A stretch of 64,000 nucleotides of DNA from Stomoxys calcitrans (taxonomy: Eukaryota; Arthropoda; Insecta; Diptera; Muscidae). The stretch lies in assembly GCF_963082655.1 (NCBI RefSeq), contig NC_081553.1:153060941-153124940 (forward strand), read 5' to 3'. Under the pieces are notes generated by a model. The model was not told where the DNA came from, searched no databases, and saw only the letters and a program-made list of their open reading frames with translations. Positions within the stretch are counted from its first letter, which is position 1, and the number at the start of each line of letters is the position of its first letter. The position numbers and the translations under genes are program-made. Positions 1 to 11,591 of this stretch are shown here, piece by piece.

Positions 1-182
1 GAACTACTTCTGTCTGGCACGAATTTATACTTAGACCACTTTCGGTATCCCACTTTGCTGGTGCACGTAGAGCTTCCTGTAGTATATCTCTTATAGTGCT
101 GGGAAACTTTCCCCTAACCGCAACTGCCACGACATCAACATACGCGACTCTTTCACACCTTTTTCTTCCAGAAACAATAATA

Positions 183-418
183 TTGGGTTGCCCAAAAAAT
201 AATTGCGGATTTTTCATATAGTCGGCGTTGACAAATTTTTTCACAGCTTGTGACTCTGTAATTGCAATCTTTCTTCTGTCAGTTATCAGCTGTTACTTTT
301 AGCTTGCTTTAGAAAAAAAGTGTATAAAAAGTATATTTGATTAAAGTTCATTCTAAGTTTTATTAAAAATGCATTTACTTTCTTTTAAAAATCCGCAATT
401 ACTTTTTGGGCAACCAAA
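183..418. mobile_element. Mariner-type MITE with TA target duplication
   Basis: A 236 bp non-coding element with inverted termini of about 30 bp: left TTGGGTTGCCCAAAAA, right an inverted match ending TTTTTGGGCAACCAA. TA flanks both ends (181-182 and 419-420). Removing it restores continuity of the surrounding retrotransposon RT sequence, which confirms insertion. TIR style, TA target and size fit a mariner-derived MITE. It holds no transposase. Confidence 0.88.
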
Positions 419-420
419 TA

Positions 421-530
421 TATTGTTAATGGCTATATTCCAAAGTAGAGAAGACAGTACACCTCGAAGACAGTACACCTCGTATATTGTTAATGGCTAT
501 ATTCCATAGTAGAGAAGACATTACACCTCG
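421..530. repeat. Short tandem duplication inside LOA remnant
   Basis: Two near-identical units (421-466 and 483-530), each beginning around TATTGTTAATGGC and ending CACCTCG, are separated by a 16 bp partial unit (467-482). The duplication starts right at the MITE's right border and may reflect slippage or excision repair there. Confidence 0.8.
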
Positions 531-736
531 TTGAGGTGTTCCTCTGCTGACCCATCTTTTTAGATCCACAGAACCCAAGACTGCCGTAATGCATCTTTTA
601 GCAAGTTATTATTAAACTTTCTTACGGTATAGTCGATGCCTAGAAACTCCAACTCCTTCATGATTGACGTAGGCTTTACATTATTGAAAGCACCTTTATT
701 GTCCAGAAATGCTCCCAATGTATATTCCATGACAGC

Positions 737-1785
737 CTACAACTTCTTTAGACTTATTGAGGTCATCGAGACAGCTGGAGTGTAATACGAATACTGCATG
801 TCTACGGTCACCATCAGCCTCATCCAATCTTCCAGGCGATGGTTGAAAGATTGGGATCGCATTCCCTTAGTCTTGCAAGTATGAATTCGGATCTGAGGGA
901 ATACTTGGAATCCGAGCATGCGCCATTGGTCGGGAAGGAATATCTTCTTGACTAAATCTAGTGCTGCAACTGGCCAGATCTCACCAAATTTTTTTAAGGG
1001 ATCAACGATACATTTCAATTGAGCATTGATCCCCGAAATCAACTAGTCCGCATCGGCCCCGATACCAGCCTGCATCGTCACAAACTGGAGGAGACTCAGA
1101 AAATTCCACGAAAACTTAGGAGTATATTGATGACAATCCATTGACTACACCATCCTAGGTGTACAGCCCTGTTCTTCGCACTTGTCGACAACTACCATCA
1201 CCAAACTGTCCCTAGCGACATTAGCAAAGCTTCTTGGACCCATCTTACTATTGTTCGTCGTAGTTCTTTTAGGCATGGGATGCCCTCTAGGTGACCGCAA
1301 CCTTTTGGCTGACTGCGGTGCAGTTTCCGAGTCTAGACGTGTAGTCTTTGGGGTAGCCTGTGCTTGCCCAAATAGGGGGAGTCTCCCCCTATTAGTGAAA
1401 GCCCTAGAATCATTCGCACCAAGCCTCTCAATAAATCTGAGAGCGATGCGCCTTTTATTATTCCAACCTCTTAAAGGGCGTGTTGGTTTGCGACGAAGGC
1501 CAATGGCCTAGGCAAATTATAGGCATGCGAAGATAGAATAGGTTCGGCCTTGTCCTTAAGGCTCGAACCAGGTGAATTAGCCAAAAGCCCCCGCTGACCA
1601 GTCGTCTGTCGGCTAGTAGAGCCTGGAGCTACCGCTCCACTAGTCGAAATTTCAGTGGCATACAACATGCTACGGCCTGATACCACCACCGCACTTATTG
1701 AGTCGTTGGAGTCCATTTTAAGCCTACTTCCGGACTCTAGATCTGCCGCTCCCCTGGAAATAGGCGCAGATCATCAACCGCTCCA
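737..1785 (-). pseudogene. LOA-like retrotransposon ORF1 (gag-like), broken
   Basis: Minus-strand sequence matches the ORF1 of other LOA-like copies in the window (44662-45582 minus, 46020-46861 plus). The conserved C-terminal block lies at about 737-1060, the N-terminal Ser/Thr/Gly-rich block at about 1471-1716. ORF1 of LOA-type elements is a nucleic-acid-binding gag-like protein; the block containing 'AHAWIPRIPSDPES' in better copies resembles the domain called DUF4780 (inference). Several frameshifts and stops break it. The 5' boundary near 1785 matches the end of the 45.7 kb copy. Confidence 0.7.
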
Positions 1786-2318
1786 CTCAACAGTTCAAAC
1801 AAGTTAAACTTGATTGAAATTGCATCGTGGTCATATTTTGGGGTGGGACACTTCAAGTGAGAAATTGAGACAAACAAACTTTTTTTGCGGTAAGCAAATT
1901 ATTTTTCCCAAAGAAATTATTTTTCTCAAAGACAAAATTTCAATATAACTGTTTTTATTAACAAAATTTAAATGACATTTTTGACTAAGTTTCAAGGACA
2001 TTTGTTCTGAAAACAAAATTTCAATAATATTTTCTCCAAATGCAAAATTTCACCAAGAACGTCGTCAAAAAAAAATTTTTTTAAACAAATTTTTTTCTTA
2101 AGACGAAATGTTAATGAAATTTTCTCCAAGTACAAAATTTCTGTGAAAATTTCTCAGGAGGCAAATTTTGGTCTTAACTCGTCTCTTTTTTTTAATAGAA
2201 TTTCATCTTTCTATTTTACCATAAAAACCTTCTCTGTAACTTGCAATTTTTTACAGCATATAACAAAAACAAATTATAAATATTAAATTTTTAAAATTAA
2301 ATAATTTTTTTTTTTACC
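1786..2318. repeat. A/T-rich short-period repeats, no gene
   Basis: From about 1850 to 2215 the sequence is a run of degenerate short repeats around AAAATTTC and TTTTCTC, spaced roughly 30-40 bp. This looks like decayed simple or satellite-like sequence. The rest, to 2318, is A/T-rich and holds nothing recognised. Confidence 0.6.
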
Positions 2319-3330
2319 TTCCAACAGATGATCAAAATCGTGTGTGGTACGGAAGATGTGTAATTTACCACAGACAGAATGTCTGCCATTACACAAAAAT
2401 AAATGCATTAAATTTAATGATCTCGCCATAACAGACAAAAAACTTGAAAATGAAAAAAAAAAATTAGTAGAGCCCGGCCAGGATTCGAACTTTAGCACAC
2501 GGAGCAACAGCGTGAGCGGTTGCCGTTGTCTTAGCGTTCGAAGCCATCAATACTACTTCCAACAGATAATCAAAATCGTGTGTGGTGCGGAAGAAGTGTA
2601 ATTTACCACAGACAGAATGTCTGCCATTATACAAAAATAAATGCATTGAAAAAAGTACAGCTAATAAGCAGGGTTGTCGAGCTTGATAAATGTGGTAATT
2701 GTATCATAGATATCAACGCACGACCCTTGAAGCCATCACACCTAATATGGTTGAAAAAGTCCCATAGTGGTTGGTGTGTGCTGCTATCTTTGGCTTTCCT
2801 TTTCCATTTGCATCTCCGATCATTGAGCTCGTCTCGAAAGAGAAACAAACAAAAATTTTAAAATTTAATGATCTCGCCCTAACATGCAAAAAACTTGAAA
2901 ACATTAAAAAAGAAAATTCGGCAGAGCCCGGCCAGGATTCGAACCTGCGCACACGGAGCAACAGCGTGAGCGGTTGCCGTTGATCAAAATCGTGTGTGGT
3001 ACGGAAGTTTAATTTACCACAGACAGAATGTCTGTCATTACACAAAAATAAATGCATTGGAAAAAGTACAGCTAATAAGCAGGGTTGTCAAGCTTGGTAA
3101 ATGTGGTAATTATTGCATCATAGATGCGTTTTCGCAATTAAATACGATTAAATACAACATACCAACGTACGACCCTTGAAGCCATCACACCTAATATGGT
3201 TAAAAAGTCTTCTAACCAAAGACGAAACGCGTCCCATAGTGGTTAGTGTGTGCTGGTATCTTTGGCTTTCTTTTTCCATTTGCATCTCCTGCCCTAACAG
3301 GCAAAAAACTTGAAAAATGATTTAATTAAA
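2319..3330 (-). repeat. Tandem array of SINE-containing units
   Basis: About 2.3 copies of one composite unit. The landmark ATCAAAATCGTGTGTGG occurs at about 2331, 2569 and 2983. Two units carry, on the minus strand, a tRNA-like head with the perfect pol III B-box GGTTCGAATCC (rc of 2938-2948; a decayed copy near 2483), followed by an A/T-rich tail. A second shared segment (about 2660-2820 and 3070-3290) carries no recognisable gene. The tRNA-like head suggests a tRNA-derived SINE amplified locally by tandem duplication. Small ORFs here are chance frames. Confidence 0.65.
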
Positions 3331-3482
3331 TTTTAAATTTAGACCAGGTGAATCATATCGAAAACACTCTTTTATTAAAAAAAAAAAAAACAAATTTCAT
3401 AAAAGTCGGCCGATAAATAAACAATTTATGGAACAAAAACCATAAGTTTGCAATATGTAGATATTTTTTCGAAAACACTTTG

Positions 3483-5318
3483 AAGTCACTCAAGGATAGC
3501 TACGAAAGTGTTGTCCATTACATGGTTGATGATCTGCGTCTTTTTTCAGTAGAGCGGTATATCTAGACACCGGGAGTAGGCTTAGAACGGACACCAAAAA
3601 CGCCACAGCTGTGTAGGTGGTATCAGTCCGTAGCATCTTGACTTCTACCGAGACCTCGACTGATGGAGTGACTGCTCCAGGCTTCACTAGACGACAGGTG
3701 GCTGATCAGCAGGAGCTTTTGACGAAGACACCCAGTTCGAGTCTTAGGACAAGGCCGAACCTATTCTATCTTCGCATGTCTAAAATTTGTCTAGCCCATC
3801 GGCCTTCTTCGGTACACCAATTCGCTCTTGAAAGGCTTGCTAAGAATGATCCTTAAACTCTCAACGATAAGAAGAGAGGCTCCCTTAATTGGGTTCGGAG
3901 ATTCGATGCACCCCAAAAGTCAACATGTAAAGATTCGAAAACGGCACCGCAGTCAACCAAGAGGCTGCTATCACCTGGAGGCCATCCCACGTCCAAGCGA
4001 TCTATGGCGAACAATAGTAATATGGGTCCAAGAATCTTAGTAATGTCGCCAGGGACACCTTTGTCGACAAGGGTGAAGAACAGGGCTGCATATCTAGGAA
4101 TAATTTGAGTGGGAAAGTCGATGGACTGTCATCTGTATACTTCGATGTTCTTGCGCAAATGCCTGAGCCTCCTCCAGTTTTCGACGATGGGGGCTGATAT
4201 CGGGGGTGATACAAACTTATTACCTTCGGGGATCAACGCTCAATGGTGAAGTTTCGTTGAGCCATAAGAAAGATTAGCGAGATCTGGCCATGCGCAGCAC
4301 TGGATTTAGCCAAGAAAAAAGATATTCCTCTACGTACACGTAAACGTTTCGATATTAAGTGTATAAGTTCACTAAATTGAGGGGGAACATTAAACAACAA
4401 TAAAAAAAATCACAAACAACTTTATTTTTGTTTTATTAAACTTTTATTGTAATGCTAGACGAACGGACGCGAAGAAGTGTTTATCATGCTGATGATCACT
4501 GACAAAATCGCACTGTTGACAAAATCGCACCATGGACATATAATTTGGCACGGCTGAATTCCAAGCTGGCGCTGTTGGCATATTGCTGCCGTTCATGTAC
4601 AATGTCGCTTCAACACCAAGGATTCAATCAGATTCTAAATCCATACTTGGGAGAAAAAGTGACTGCAATCCCAATCTTTCAACCACCGACTGGAAATTTG
4701 GTAGATTAAATGAGGCTGATGGCGACAGGGGACATGCAGTATTCGTACTAAACTCCGGCTGTCTCGCAGACCTCAACAAGTCTGAAGGATTGTATACTAC
4801 AGATTCAACAAGTTGAAACTGAAGATCTTTAAGAGCGTTGGGGTTGGGTAATCAGGAGGCGACTCAGCAGATATTGCTGAACACTTGCCTGAGACACTGT
4901 CGACCATATCGCTAAGGTCTGCCGGATTGCAGGAAACTGAAAACCACCATGCCACGATCGAATTAAGAGGGGAAGGCATCGAAACGGAACCCAACAAGCC
5001 TAGTGTGGGTGGGTCATCAAGTTAGACTGGGCTCGAAGTGTGCTCCAGCGGGGAAGGTCGGATTTTAAAAGGTATTTTGATAGCAGCAGTGAAGCATCTA
5101 AGAAGGAATAGTCCACACCGCAAGAGTCCAGTGTCCTGAGGAAGAGTGATTCCACCGCTTTCTCAACTGCACATGGATGTGTCGGAAAACTTATTATGAC
5201 AAGATCGAACGAATCTTGTTAGGATGAACTTTTGGCGGACTCATAAGACGAGGCTTACGCAAAAGTGGTGGAAATTTTGAACCCTGACTATGGTCCGGCT
5301 CTTGCAGATAAATATTCA
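3483..5318 (+). pseudogene. LOA-like retrotransposon ORF1, plus-strand copy, broken
   Basis: Starts with the same 5' motif (GTCACTCAAGGATAGCT) as the copy at 51370, so this is close to the element's 5' end. The N-terminal ORF1 block lies at 3617-3856 (in frame: TSTETSTDGVTAPGFT) and the C-terminal gag-like block at about 4612-4816. ORF1 ends near 5318, just before the endonuclease. Frameshifts, internal stops and an unexplained insertion (4326-4612) break the frame. Confidence 0.7.
4326..4612. other. Unidentified insertion of about 285 bp in LOA ORF1
   Basis: ORF1 homology stops at about 4325 (after GATATTCCTC) and resumes at about 4613 (ACCAAGGATTC). The intervening DNA is A/T-rich with a central A-run and matches none of the other families here. 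A solo LTR or MITE is possible; I see no clear terminal repeat or target duplication. Confidence 0.5.
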
Positions 5319-6925
5319 CCATTGTTAGGCCGCTTCGGCGGCACTAAAGGTAATTTTGATGGCAGAAGGATTTGACGTGATTTTTAGCCAGGAACCATGG
5401 ATGTGCGGAGGAATGGATGGTGGACTAAAAATTCCTGGATTAAACTACTCATTGGTACGGAAAGTGGGAGACACAGACCCTGTATCCTTGCAAAGAGTAG
5501 TCTAAATGTTTTTTTTTTTGTCGCCAAGCACTGGAGACTCTGTAGTAACCAGCCTTGAACTTAATAAGTCTCTTTATTGGTTGGCTTCAAACCATAAGTT
5601 GCTTGTTGAAGCCGCTTCTGCAGAGATAAAGAGTCCCATCGTAGGAAGTGATGCCAATGCACATCACCAGATATTTGGAAGTTCGCATATCACGAAAGGG
5701 ATGAGGAGCTTATAGAATTATAAATTGCAATCTGGCGATTTGTAATAAAAGAAATACCAGTAACAGGCAGGAGGTACTAAATGTTATCTTTCTCTCGGTA
5801 GATATAAGCGGGAGGATATGCGTCTGGGAAAGGAAGTGCAAACTGTGGAGGACATAAACATAATTGTCAAGCGGTTCACGAAGGCCCTGAATGACTAGCT
5901 TGTGTCAGAATGTCCTAGTGGCAAGCCAAGGGGCAAAGAGTGAACGCCGTGGTGGAAACCAGAATTGGTTGGTCTAAGGAAGGGCTGCAGAAAACTCTTC
6001 AATAGGGCGAAAGCCACATGGGCACCACACGATTGGGACGTCTATAAGGCTGAGGTAAAAAAATAAAAGGGCGAGCTGAGAAAGGCTCAGAACAAATCCT
6101 GGGCGGAATTCTGCAGCTCCGTGGAGTATACATCTGAGGCCTCTAGACTAAGGAATATCCTATCCTCGAGACCTATTACAGTGGGATATTCAGAAGTCAC
6201 AGGATGTATGGGAAAGTCAGAGAATGTATAATGATTAATCACCGGTTGGATTGCAAACGAATATACTCTGTTTGTATCAGCATATCGTTTATACCTGTGG
6301 GATGGAGGGACACTAACGTCATTTTCATTCCAAAGGCACGAAAACCTTACCACACCAAGGAGAAAGATTTTCGTCCTATGCTGAAGACTATAGAGAGGTT
6401 GATAAAAGCATATCTTAGGGTAAAAATTCCTGGAGATCGCCCATCTCGGCAACAGCATGCATATAGCACGGGCAAGTCCATTGAAACAGCCCTTCATGTC
6501 CCAATAGCCTACATAGAGGGTTTTCTCGGTTTCAAGTAATACACAATGGTATTTCTTGATATTGATTGGGTATTCCGTGTTAGCGTTGATACAATATTCG
6601 TAGCCCAAGCAGTGTTATATACACATTGACAAAGCCGTTGTTTGATAAATAGTATTGAACCTCTTTTCATGATTAAACCCATTGGAACGACATTATACCT
6701 GGTAATAGAAGTTTTGTTGACTTCTATACGTATGGTTCCAAACCAGACGACTAGGTGGTTTTGAAATGTACTCTGAAGAACTTGGACTGTTGATATCGAC
6801 AAGGTTACCCGACCACTGCAGTGTGTATCAAGCGGAGATCCTTGCAATTGAAGAAGTGTTGGAATGGCTAAGAAGTAAAATCCCTGAAGAATGTATTTCG
6901 TAGATCTCTCAACGAGATGGCTACG
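5319..6925 (+). pseudogene. LOA-like retrotransposon ORF2 (endonuclease, RT, RNase H), broken
   Basis: ORF2 of a LOA-type element encodes an APE-like endonuclease, reverse transcriptase and RNase H for target-primed reverse transcription. Visible pieces: endonuclease start at about 5355-5400 ('FDVIFSQEPWM'-like), endonuclease GSDANAHHQ motif near 5650, an early RT block at 6204-6539 (FIPVGWRDTNVIFIPKA), and RNase H remnants at about 6690-6920. The catalytic RT box is missing because the sequence jumps from the early RT block to RNase H. Many stops. Non-functional. Confidence 0.72.
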
Positions 6926-6929
6926 AGAA

Positions 6930-7180
6930 TGATTTTGGGCTCAAATTAAAAAGCTCTTGAAAAAATAAGATTTAGTGAAAAAAATCTTCCAAAATAGTAC
7001 CGGAAGTGGGAGAAATGACACTTTTAGTGCTGCAATGGGTATTATTTGGTACTTTCTTTGTAAATTGAGATAGAGCTCTGAATTTTGAAACTTAAGTACA
7101 CCATGGCAAACTTAATATGATGATAAGAAGAGTTTTTGGAAACGTTTACATTTATGTATTAAAAAAAGTGACATCGGAAA
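6930..7180 (+). repeat. Family X fragment
   Basis: Matches 21313-21560 of the family X repeat in the same orientation (shared AATCTTCCAAAATAGTACC and the following GAAGTGG). Inserted at, or fused to, the broken 3' end of the LOA copy. No coding sequence. Confidence 0.75.
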
Positions 7181-7272
7181 TGTTCCAAAGTCTCATCATC
7201 TTCCCCACTTGCCTTACACATGCTATCACTTACCTACCGATTTTACATAAGTGATCTCGTAGTTCTATGTGT

Positions 7273-7409
7273 CTATGTGTTTTTATACCCTCCACCATAT
7301 ATGGGGGGTATACTAATTTCGTCATTCTGTTTGTAACTACTCGAAATATTCGTCTGAGACCCCATAAAGTATATATATTCTCGATCGTCGTGACATTTTA
7401 TGTCGATCT
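7273..7409 (+). mobile_element. DINE-1/INE-1-like element, 5' part
   Basis: Begins in the typical TTTTATACCCTCCACCAT and runs through CCCCATAAAGTATATATATTC to GTCGATCT, where the LTR retrotransposon starts. The rest of this element continues at 14786 after the LTR element. DINE-1/INE-1 elements are non-autonomous Helitron/Helentron relatives of flies. Confidence 0.85.
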
Positions 7410-9039
7410 TGTGACCTCTTTTATTTACAGTTCCTAGTATTTTACACACTTGTTGGGAAATAATAAAAATTTTATTAAATTTTTGTTTCATTTCTTAAAA
7501 CATAAGGTGCTTTAAAAATTGAAAAAGCTGTCGCTATGTCTATACAGAAATTTTTCATTTTTATTTCAATTTGAAAGACGATTGGTGTTAGACGTGTCAA
7601 AAAAATATTTTATACGAAGAAAAAAAATATTCGAAGATTTAATTGAATAATTTTTAAGGATATAAAAGGATCACATACCACATCAACTAATTTTAAAATT
7701 TCGGACGACGAAATTAATTTTTCAACTAATTTTTATTTTCCTGTTGTTTGGGTAAGCATTTAATCTTTAAATATTGAAGTTCTTTCCTCTAAATTGCATC
7801 CCCGTTATTTTATCGCAGATCGCCGATTCCTCTGTGAATCGGCACTGTCCACGAACAAAAGAAGAGGAAAACTCCAATCTCAAATTATCTGCATTGGTCC
7901 CAAATTTCCTTAGACATCAATCCCCTAATTATTATATAATCGGTCCCAAAGACCAATTGATGCCTTTTAAAGGCGGATATTGAGATTTTTGATTCTACTA
8001 ATATCAAGACCGGAGTCTTCTAATCGATGGTTTGATTAGAACTCAAAGAGCCCAAAATTGACCTAAAACCCTGACTTGTCAAATCAATACATCAAATGCT
8101 AGAGTCTTCCCGTCCATAGTTTTATTGGATCCCAATGGACACAGCATTTCCCTATTACCGAATTGTGTCAATTAAAGAATTCTGGGGATTCTCATTTTTT
8201 TTTTCAATTGGAGATAAAACAAGAATTATTTATAGTATATACATTTAGATTATTTCCCCCATTATTACGTACAAGACAATTATTAAATTTATATGTTACC
8301 TTGGTGCACGAGCAAAGCAAATTTGAAGCCTTAACTTTTATAACCACCCATAACTATAGCAATTTCAAATCCCACGTCTGAAGGCCTAAGGACATCATGG
8401 ATATTAGCTGGTGAGTTTTCATAATATTATTGAATTTGTTATGCTCATGCCACATTTTTATAATAACACAAATTCACGACACTTATCTTTACTAAATGCT
8501 AGGTTTAGTTTTTATTTTTACGTAATCTATAGTTCTTTCTTTCAATATCATTCACTTTTAACTTATTTATAAACTTAGATTACCTTTAATACAATCACTT
8601 TTTATTGGACTAAGTTTTATACCTTTAATTGCCACAAATCGATTTCTATTAATTTTTGAATATATTATAACGATGTTTTAAACATTTTTTTTTATAACTC
8701 ACGAAAGGTAAAGGACATACAGTAGTGGGAAATAAAATGGGCTGAAGAATTCGTCAGCATGGTTGGGTGGGTAGAGAATGGCAGTCAAATTACATCTTAG
8801 ACTGCTCCTGAGATTAGCTTCACTCTAATTTCTTCTGTCCTTAATTTTTCTTTTATTTAATACCTTTGCTATTCTTCTTTTCACTTACTATTCTTTTAAG
8901 CTACCTTATTTTTACTTTTATGGCAGCGAAACCAAGCCTAGTTCCAACGGGAAAGAACCGCCCCAAGACTGAGCACGGCCGGCGGCGAGGAGGTAGCGAC
9001 TCCCAGAGGAATTAGGGCCCAAGGTGGTGGTTCGTTACA
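7410..9039 (+). repeat. 5' LTR
   Basis: A 1630 bp long terminal repeat with TG...CA ends. It differs from the 3' LTR by scattered substitutions and small indels, including a 14 bp segment near 8090-8105 absent from the 3' LTR. That indicates some age since insertion. It contains a TATA-like box. Short ORFs shared by both LTRs (7774-7983, 8163-8381) have no recognisable product. Confidence 0.93.
7661..7668 (+). promoter_or_regulatory. TATA-like box in 5' LTR
   Basis: TATAAAAG lies 251 bp from the LTR start, and the same box sits 250 bp into the 3' LTR. It is the likely core promoter of the element. The transcription start cannot be placed from sequence alone. Confidence 0.55.
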
Positions 9040-9048
9040 TAAATTAAA

Positions 9049-9066
9049 TGGCGCCCAATGTGGGGC
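9049..9066 (+). promoter_or_regulatory. Primer binding site, tRNA-Lys
   Basis: TGGCGCCCAATGTGGGGC lies 9 bp after the 5' LTR. It matches the complement of the 3' end of insect tRNA-Lys(CUU), including CCA, at 17 of 18 positions (from remembered tRNA sequence). It primes minus-strand DNA synthesis. Confidence 0.85.
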
Positions 9067-9794
9067 AGCAACTGGTCGTTTTCAGACTTTCACAGAATCC
9101 GATAAACCAGTAATGTGTCACCTAAATGCTGGTCCTTTTCATTTTCTTTCCTCTCCTTTCCTTTTCTTTCCTTTCCTTTTGCTTTTCATATCATTTCATT
9201 TCCTTTTATTTTCTTTTCCCTCCTGAAATAATTTGGATTTATAGTTTACTATTTGCGAGGTTCCTGTACCAGATTTATTTAGGAGGATATCTTTGAAAAC
9301 CTTTTCGGGGACTTTTGGTTTGTGGAAATGTTGCTGCGAAATCATACACCGAAACGGAATAAATGATAACTTTTATTTATTTCCTTCTCTTCTCTTATCC
9401 TTTTCTTTTACTTTCATTTCCATGGGATTTTAGATACGGATTGAATTAGCTGATTTTTATTGGTTTCTTACCTAGGCGAAAACTCGAGGAACTTTGTTGT
9501 TGAACATGGTGTTTCATTAAGGATTTGTGTGTTTTTTTTTTGGACTATTTTGCTAAAAAAACATACCTTGGTAATCCAGGTTTAACAGCATTTTTAATTT
9601 TTGCTTTTGTTGCTGTTCATTTTATTTTATAGTGAAGATGATCCCAGATTTACCCCTACTGCTTTGTTCCTATGCTGAGTAGTGAGCAGTTAGCATCTCA
9701 TATCGTATTTTATTTATTGTATTTAAAACAAAATTTAGTTAGTGTATTTTATATATTATAGTTGACTTCATTTTTTATTTAACGTTTTGGAAAG
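9067..9794 (+). other. Untranslated leader of the LTR retrotransposon
   Basis: Between primer site and gag, 728 bp with pyrimidine-rich stretches (runs of TTTCC and TTCTTTTCC around 9140-9240 and 9380-9410) and no long ORF. Packaging signals would normally lie here; none can be pointed to. Confidence 0.6.
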
Positions 9795-10999
9795 ATGCCA
9801 TTGGCACACAGCAGGGACAGGAATAATGACAGGGAAGAAAGGCTACCTGGGAATGGCTATTGGACAAGATCCAGGGACAGAGCACCTGGTTCTAATCGGA
9901 ACAGGACACATTCCGCTGAAAGTGGATTGGTAGATAGGACGGAAGAGATGTCTTCGGTAATAAACGAAGACCGAGTCCAGCAGATGATTAGTGTCTCTAT
10001 GTCAGAAATGCGTAGGGAGATTACTTCTACAATTTCGAACGAGATCGGTAACCTAATCCGTGGAATGAATTTGAATAGCGAAGAGGTAAGTCCTAGGGAT
10101 CCTCCTTCTAGTCCTAGGGAGCCTACGTCCACGGCGATTAGAATCAACAACGGACGAAACACTCAATACTCCGTGCCCCAAGAACAACCTGAGAAGATAC
10201 TTAATACAATTCGGAATTGGGAAATTTCTTTCTCCGGTAGTGATAAGGACTTCCCAGTAGAGGAGTTTATATATAGAGTGAATATCATGACAACGAATAC
10301 ACTGGGAGGAAATTTTCATTTGTTATGTAGATACATACATGTTCTGTTTGAGGGTAAAGCTTTGGCTTGGTTTTGGAGATACCACCGTCAAAGCGATACT
10401 GTCGAATGGGCGGAATTTAGTAGGTGTTTAAAAATACAATACAAGGACTTTTGTAGCGACTTTGATATTAAGGATGATATTCGTCGCCGAAAACAACGTC
10501 ATAACGAGTCCTTTGACGAGTATTATGGATTCATAATGAACCTATTGGTGATGAAGAACTTTGTGAGACCATGCTTCGAAACCTTAGACCCGAGATTCGT
10601 CATGAACTCTTACACTTGGACATACGTCAGGTTTCAGAACTCAGAAAATCGGTGAAAAGGCACGAGAAATTTATGAAGGATGTGCAATCAGTCGCAAAAT
10701 TTAGACGTGAAGGGAAGGCTCAGGTAGCAGAATTAGTGGACATAGAGGATGCGGATGAAGAAGGATCAAACGAACATGAGGTCAATGCGGTTCTTAAGGA
10801 TATAAAATGTTGGAATTGTGAGGAGCGTGGCCATCTGTACAAAGATTGTTTGAGGGAGAAAACTGTCTTTTGTTACGGCTGTGGACTTAAGAACATATAT
10901 AAACCATCCTGCACTAACTGCAATAATTCGGGAAACGCCTTGAAGGGTGTCCTTCCAAACAAAAGAGGACATCCTACGAAATTGAAGAAAAGAAATTAA
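9795..10999 (+). pseudogene. gag: gag polyprotein of Ty3-type element, frameshifted
   Basis: Gag forms the particle that packages the element's RNA. The first frame (9795-10655) starts at an ATG in AAGATGC and covers the capsid-like region (e.g. 'LFEGKALAWFWRYH'). Homology moves to another frame near 10535-10545 and continues to 10999 in the ORF entered at 10571. The second part carries a zinc knuckle CX2CX4HX4C at 10808-10849 (CWNCEERGHLYKDC), followed by a second CX2C...CX2C cluster (FCYGCG...CTNC). The two frames overlap. The frame change looks like a mutation rather than a programmed site, because it lies inside a conserved gag block. Confidence 0.85.
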
Positions 11000-11124
11000 A
11001 TATTGAAGTTATTGAGAAAAACCCAGATTTTACAAATACCGGAAAAAGTAACCTAATTTTACCATACAGTTTTATAAAACCTAAAATTATACTTGCGAGG
11101 AAATCTTTAAAAAATTCTAAGTCC

Positions 11125-11564
11125 ATGCGAAGTGCTTTACGTATGAGAGAATTTTGGAAACAGCTGAAGACCTTTAAAAATTATAAAATTGCAACGATTG
11201 TAACCAAAGATTCAGATACTCGGCCTTATGTAGCTCTAAATTTCAAAGGAAAGTTGTATTTCGCTCTATTAGACAGTGGAGCTAATAAGAGTGTTATTGG
11301 TGGTGATCTGGCTCAGGAGCTGAAGAAATCATCTAATTTTAAGAAATGTCGCGGAAATGTGAAGGAATAATTGAGTTAGATTTTTATTATCAAAATCAGA
11401 AATGTAAATTTGAGTTTTTGGTTGTGGAGTCTATTAAGCAAGATATTATTTGTGGAATGGATTTTTGGTGCAAATTTAAAATTTCCATTTCTTTGGGTTC
11501 CGGACAAGATGAGATTTGCGGTATCGATATGGACTTGGACTCCATAGAATTATCGAAGGACTAG
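11125..11564 (+). pseudogene. Retropepsin-like protease region, frameshifted
   Basis: An aspartic protease that would process the polyprotein. The active-site motif LLDSGANKSVIG is visible, with the DSGA at residues 50-53 of the 11125 ORF. The frame shifts near 11346-11370 and continues to 11564 with a CGMDFW block typical of sequence following the protease in Ty3-type elements. It is separated from gag by about 125 bp lacking an open frame and is not translatable as one piece. Confidence 0.8.
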
Positions 11565-11591
11565 AGACGTAAACTGAATGTTGTTATCGAG

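Larger units (their letters stand above)
1..736 (-). pseudogene. LOA-like non-LTR retrotransposon, reverse transcriptase fragment
   Basis: Read on the minus strand, this is part of the reverse transcriptase of a LOA-like non-LTR retrotransposon, the family that recurs through the window (for example near 54000-54200). The segment around the catalytic box reads as a degenerate YVDV where a better copy has YADD, with a frameshift just upstream. A mariner-type MITE (183-418) and a small tandem duplication (421-530) interrupt it. Near 736 it joins directly to ORF1 sequence, skipping the endonuclease and the N-terminal RT, so this is a deletion product. It cannot be functional. Clade naming is from recognition of the protein style, not from a search. 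Confidence 0.75.

Noticed and set aside
6087..6847. Two long minus-strand ORFs (173 and 112 codons)
   Set aside because: They are antisense to recognisable RT and RNase H sequence on the plus strand.
7774..7983. A 69-codon ORF shared by both LTRs (also 13538-13747), and a second pair at 8163-8381 and 13913-14128
   Set aside because: Two LTRs are copies of each other, so sharing is expected. No domain or start context supports translation.
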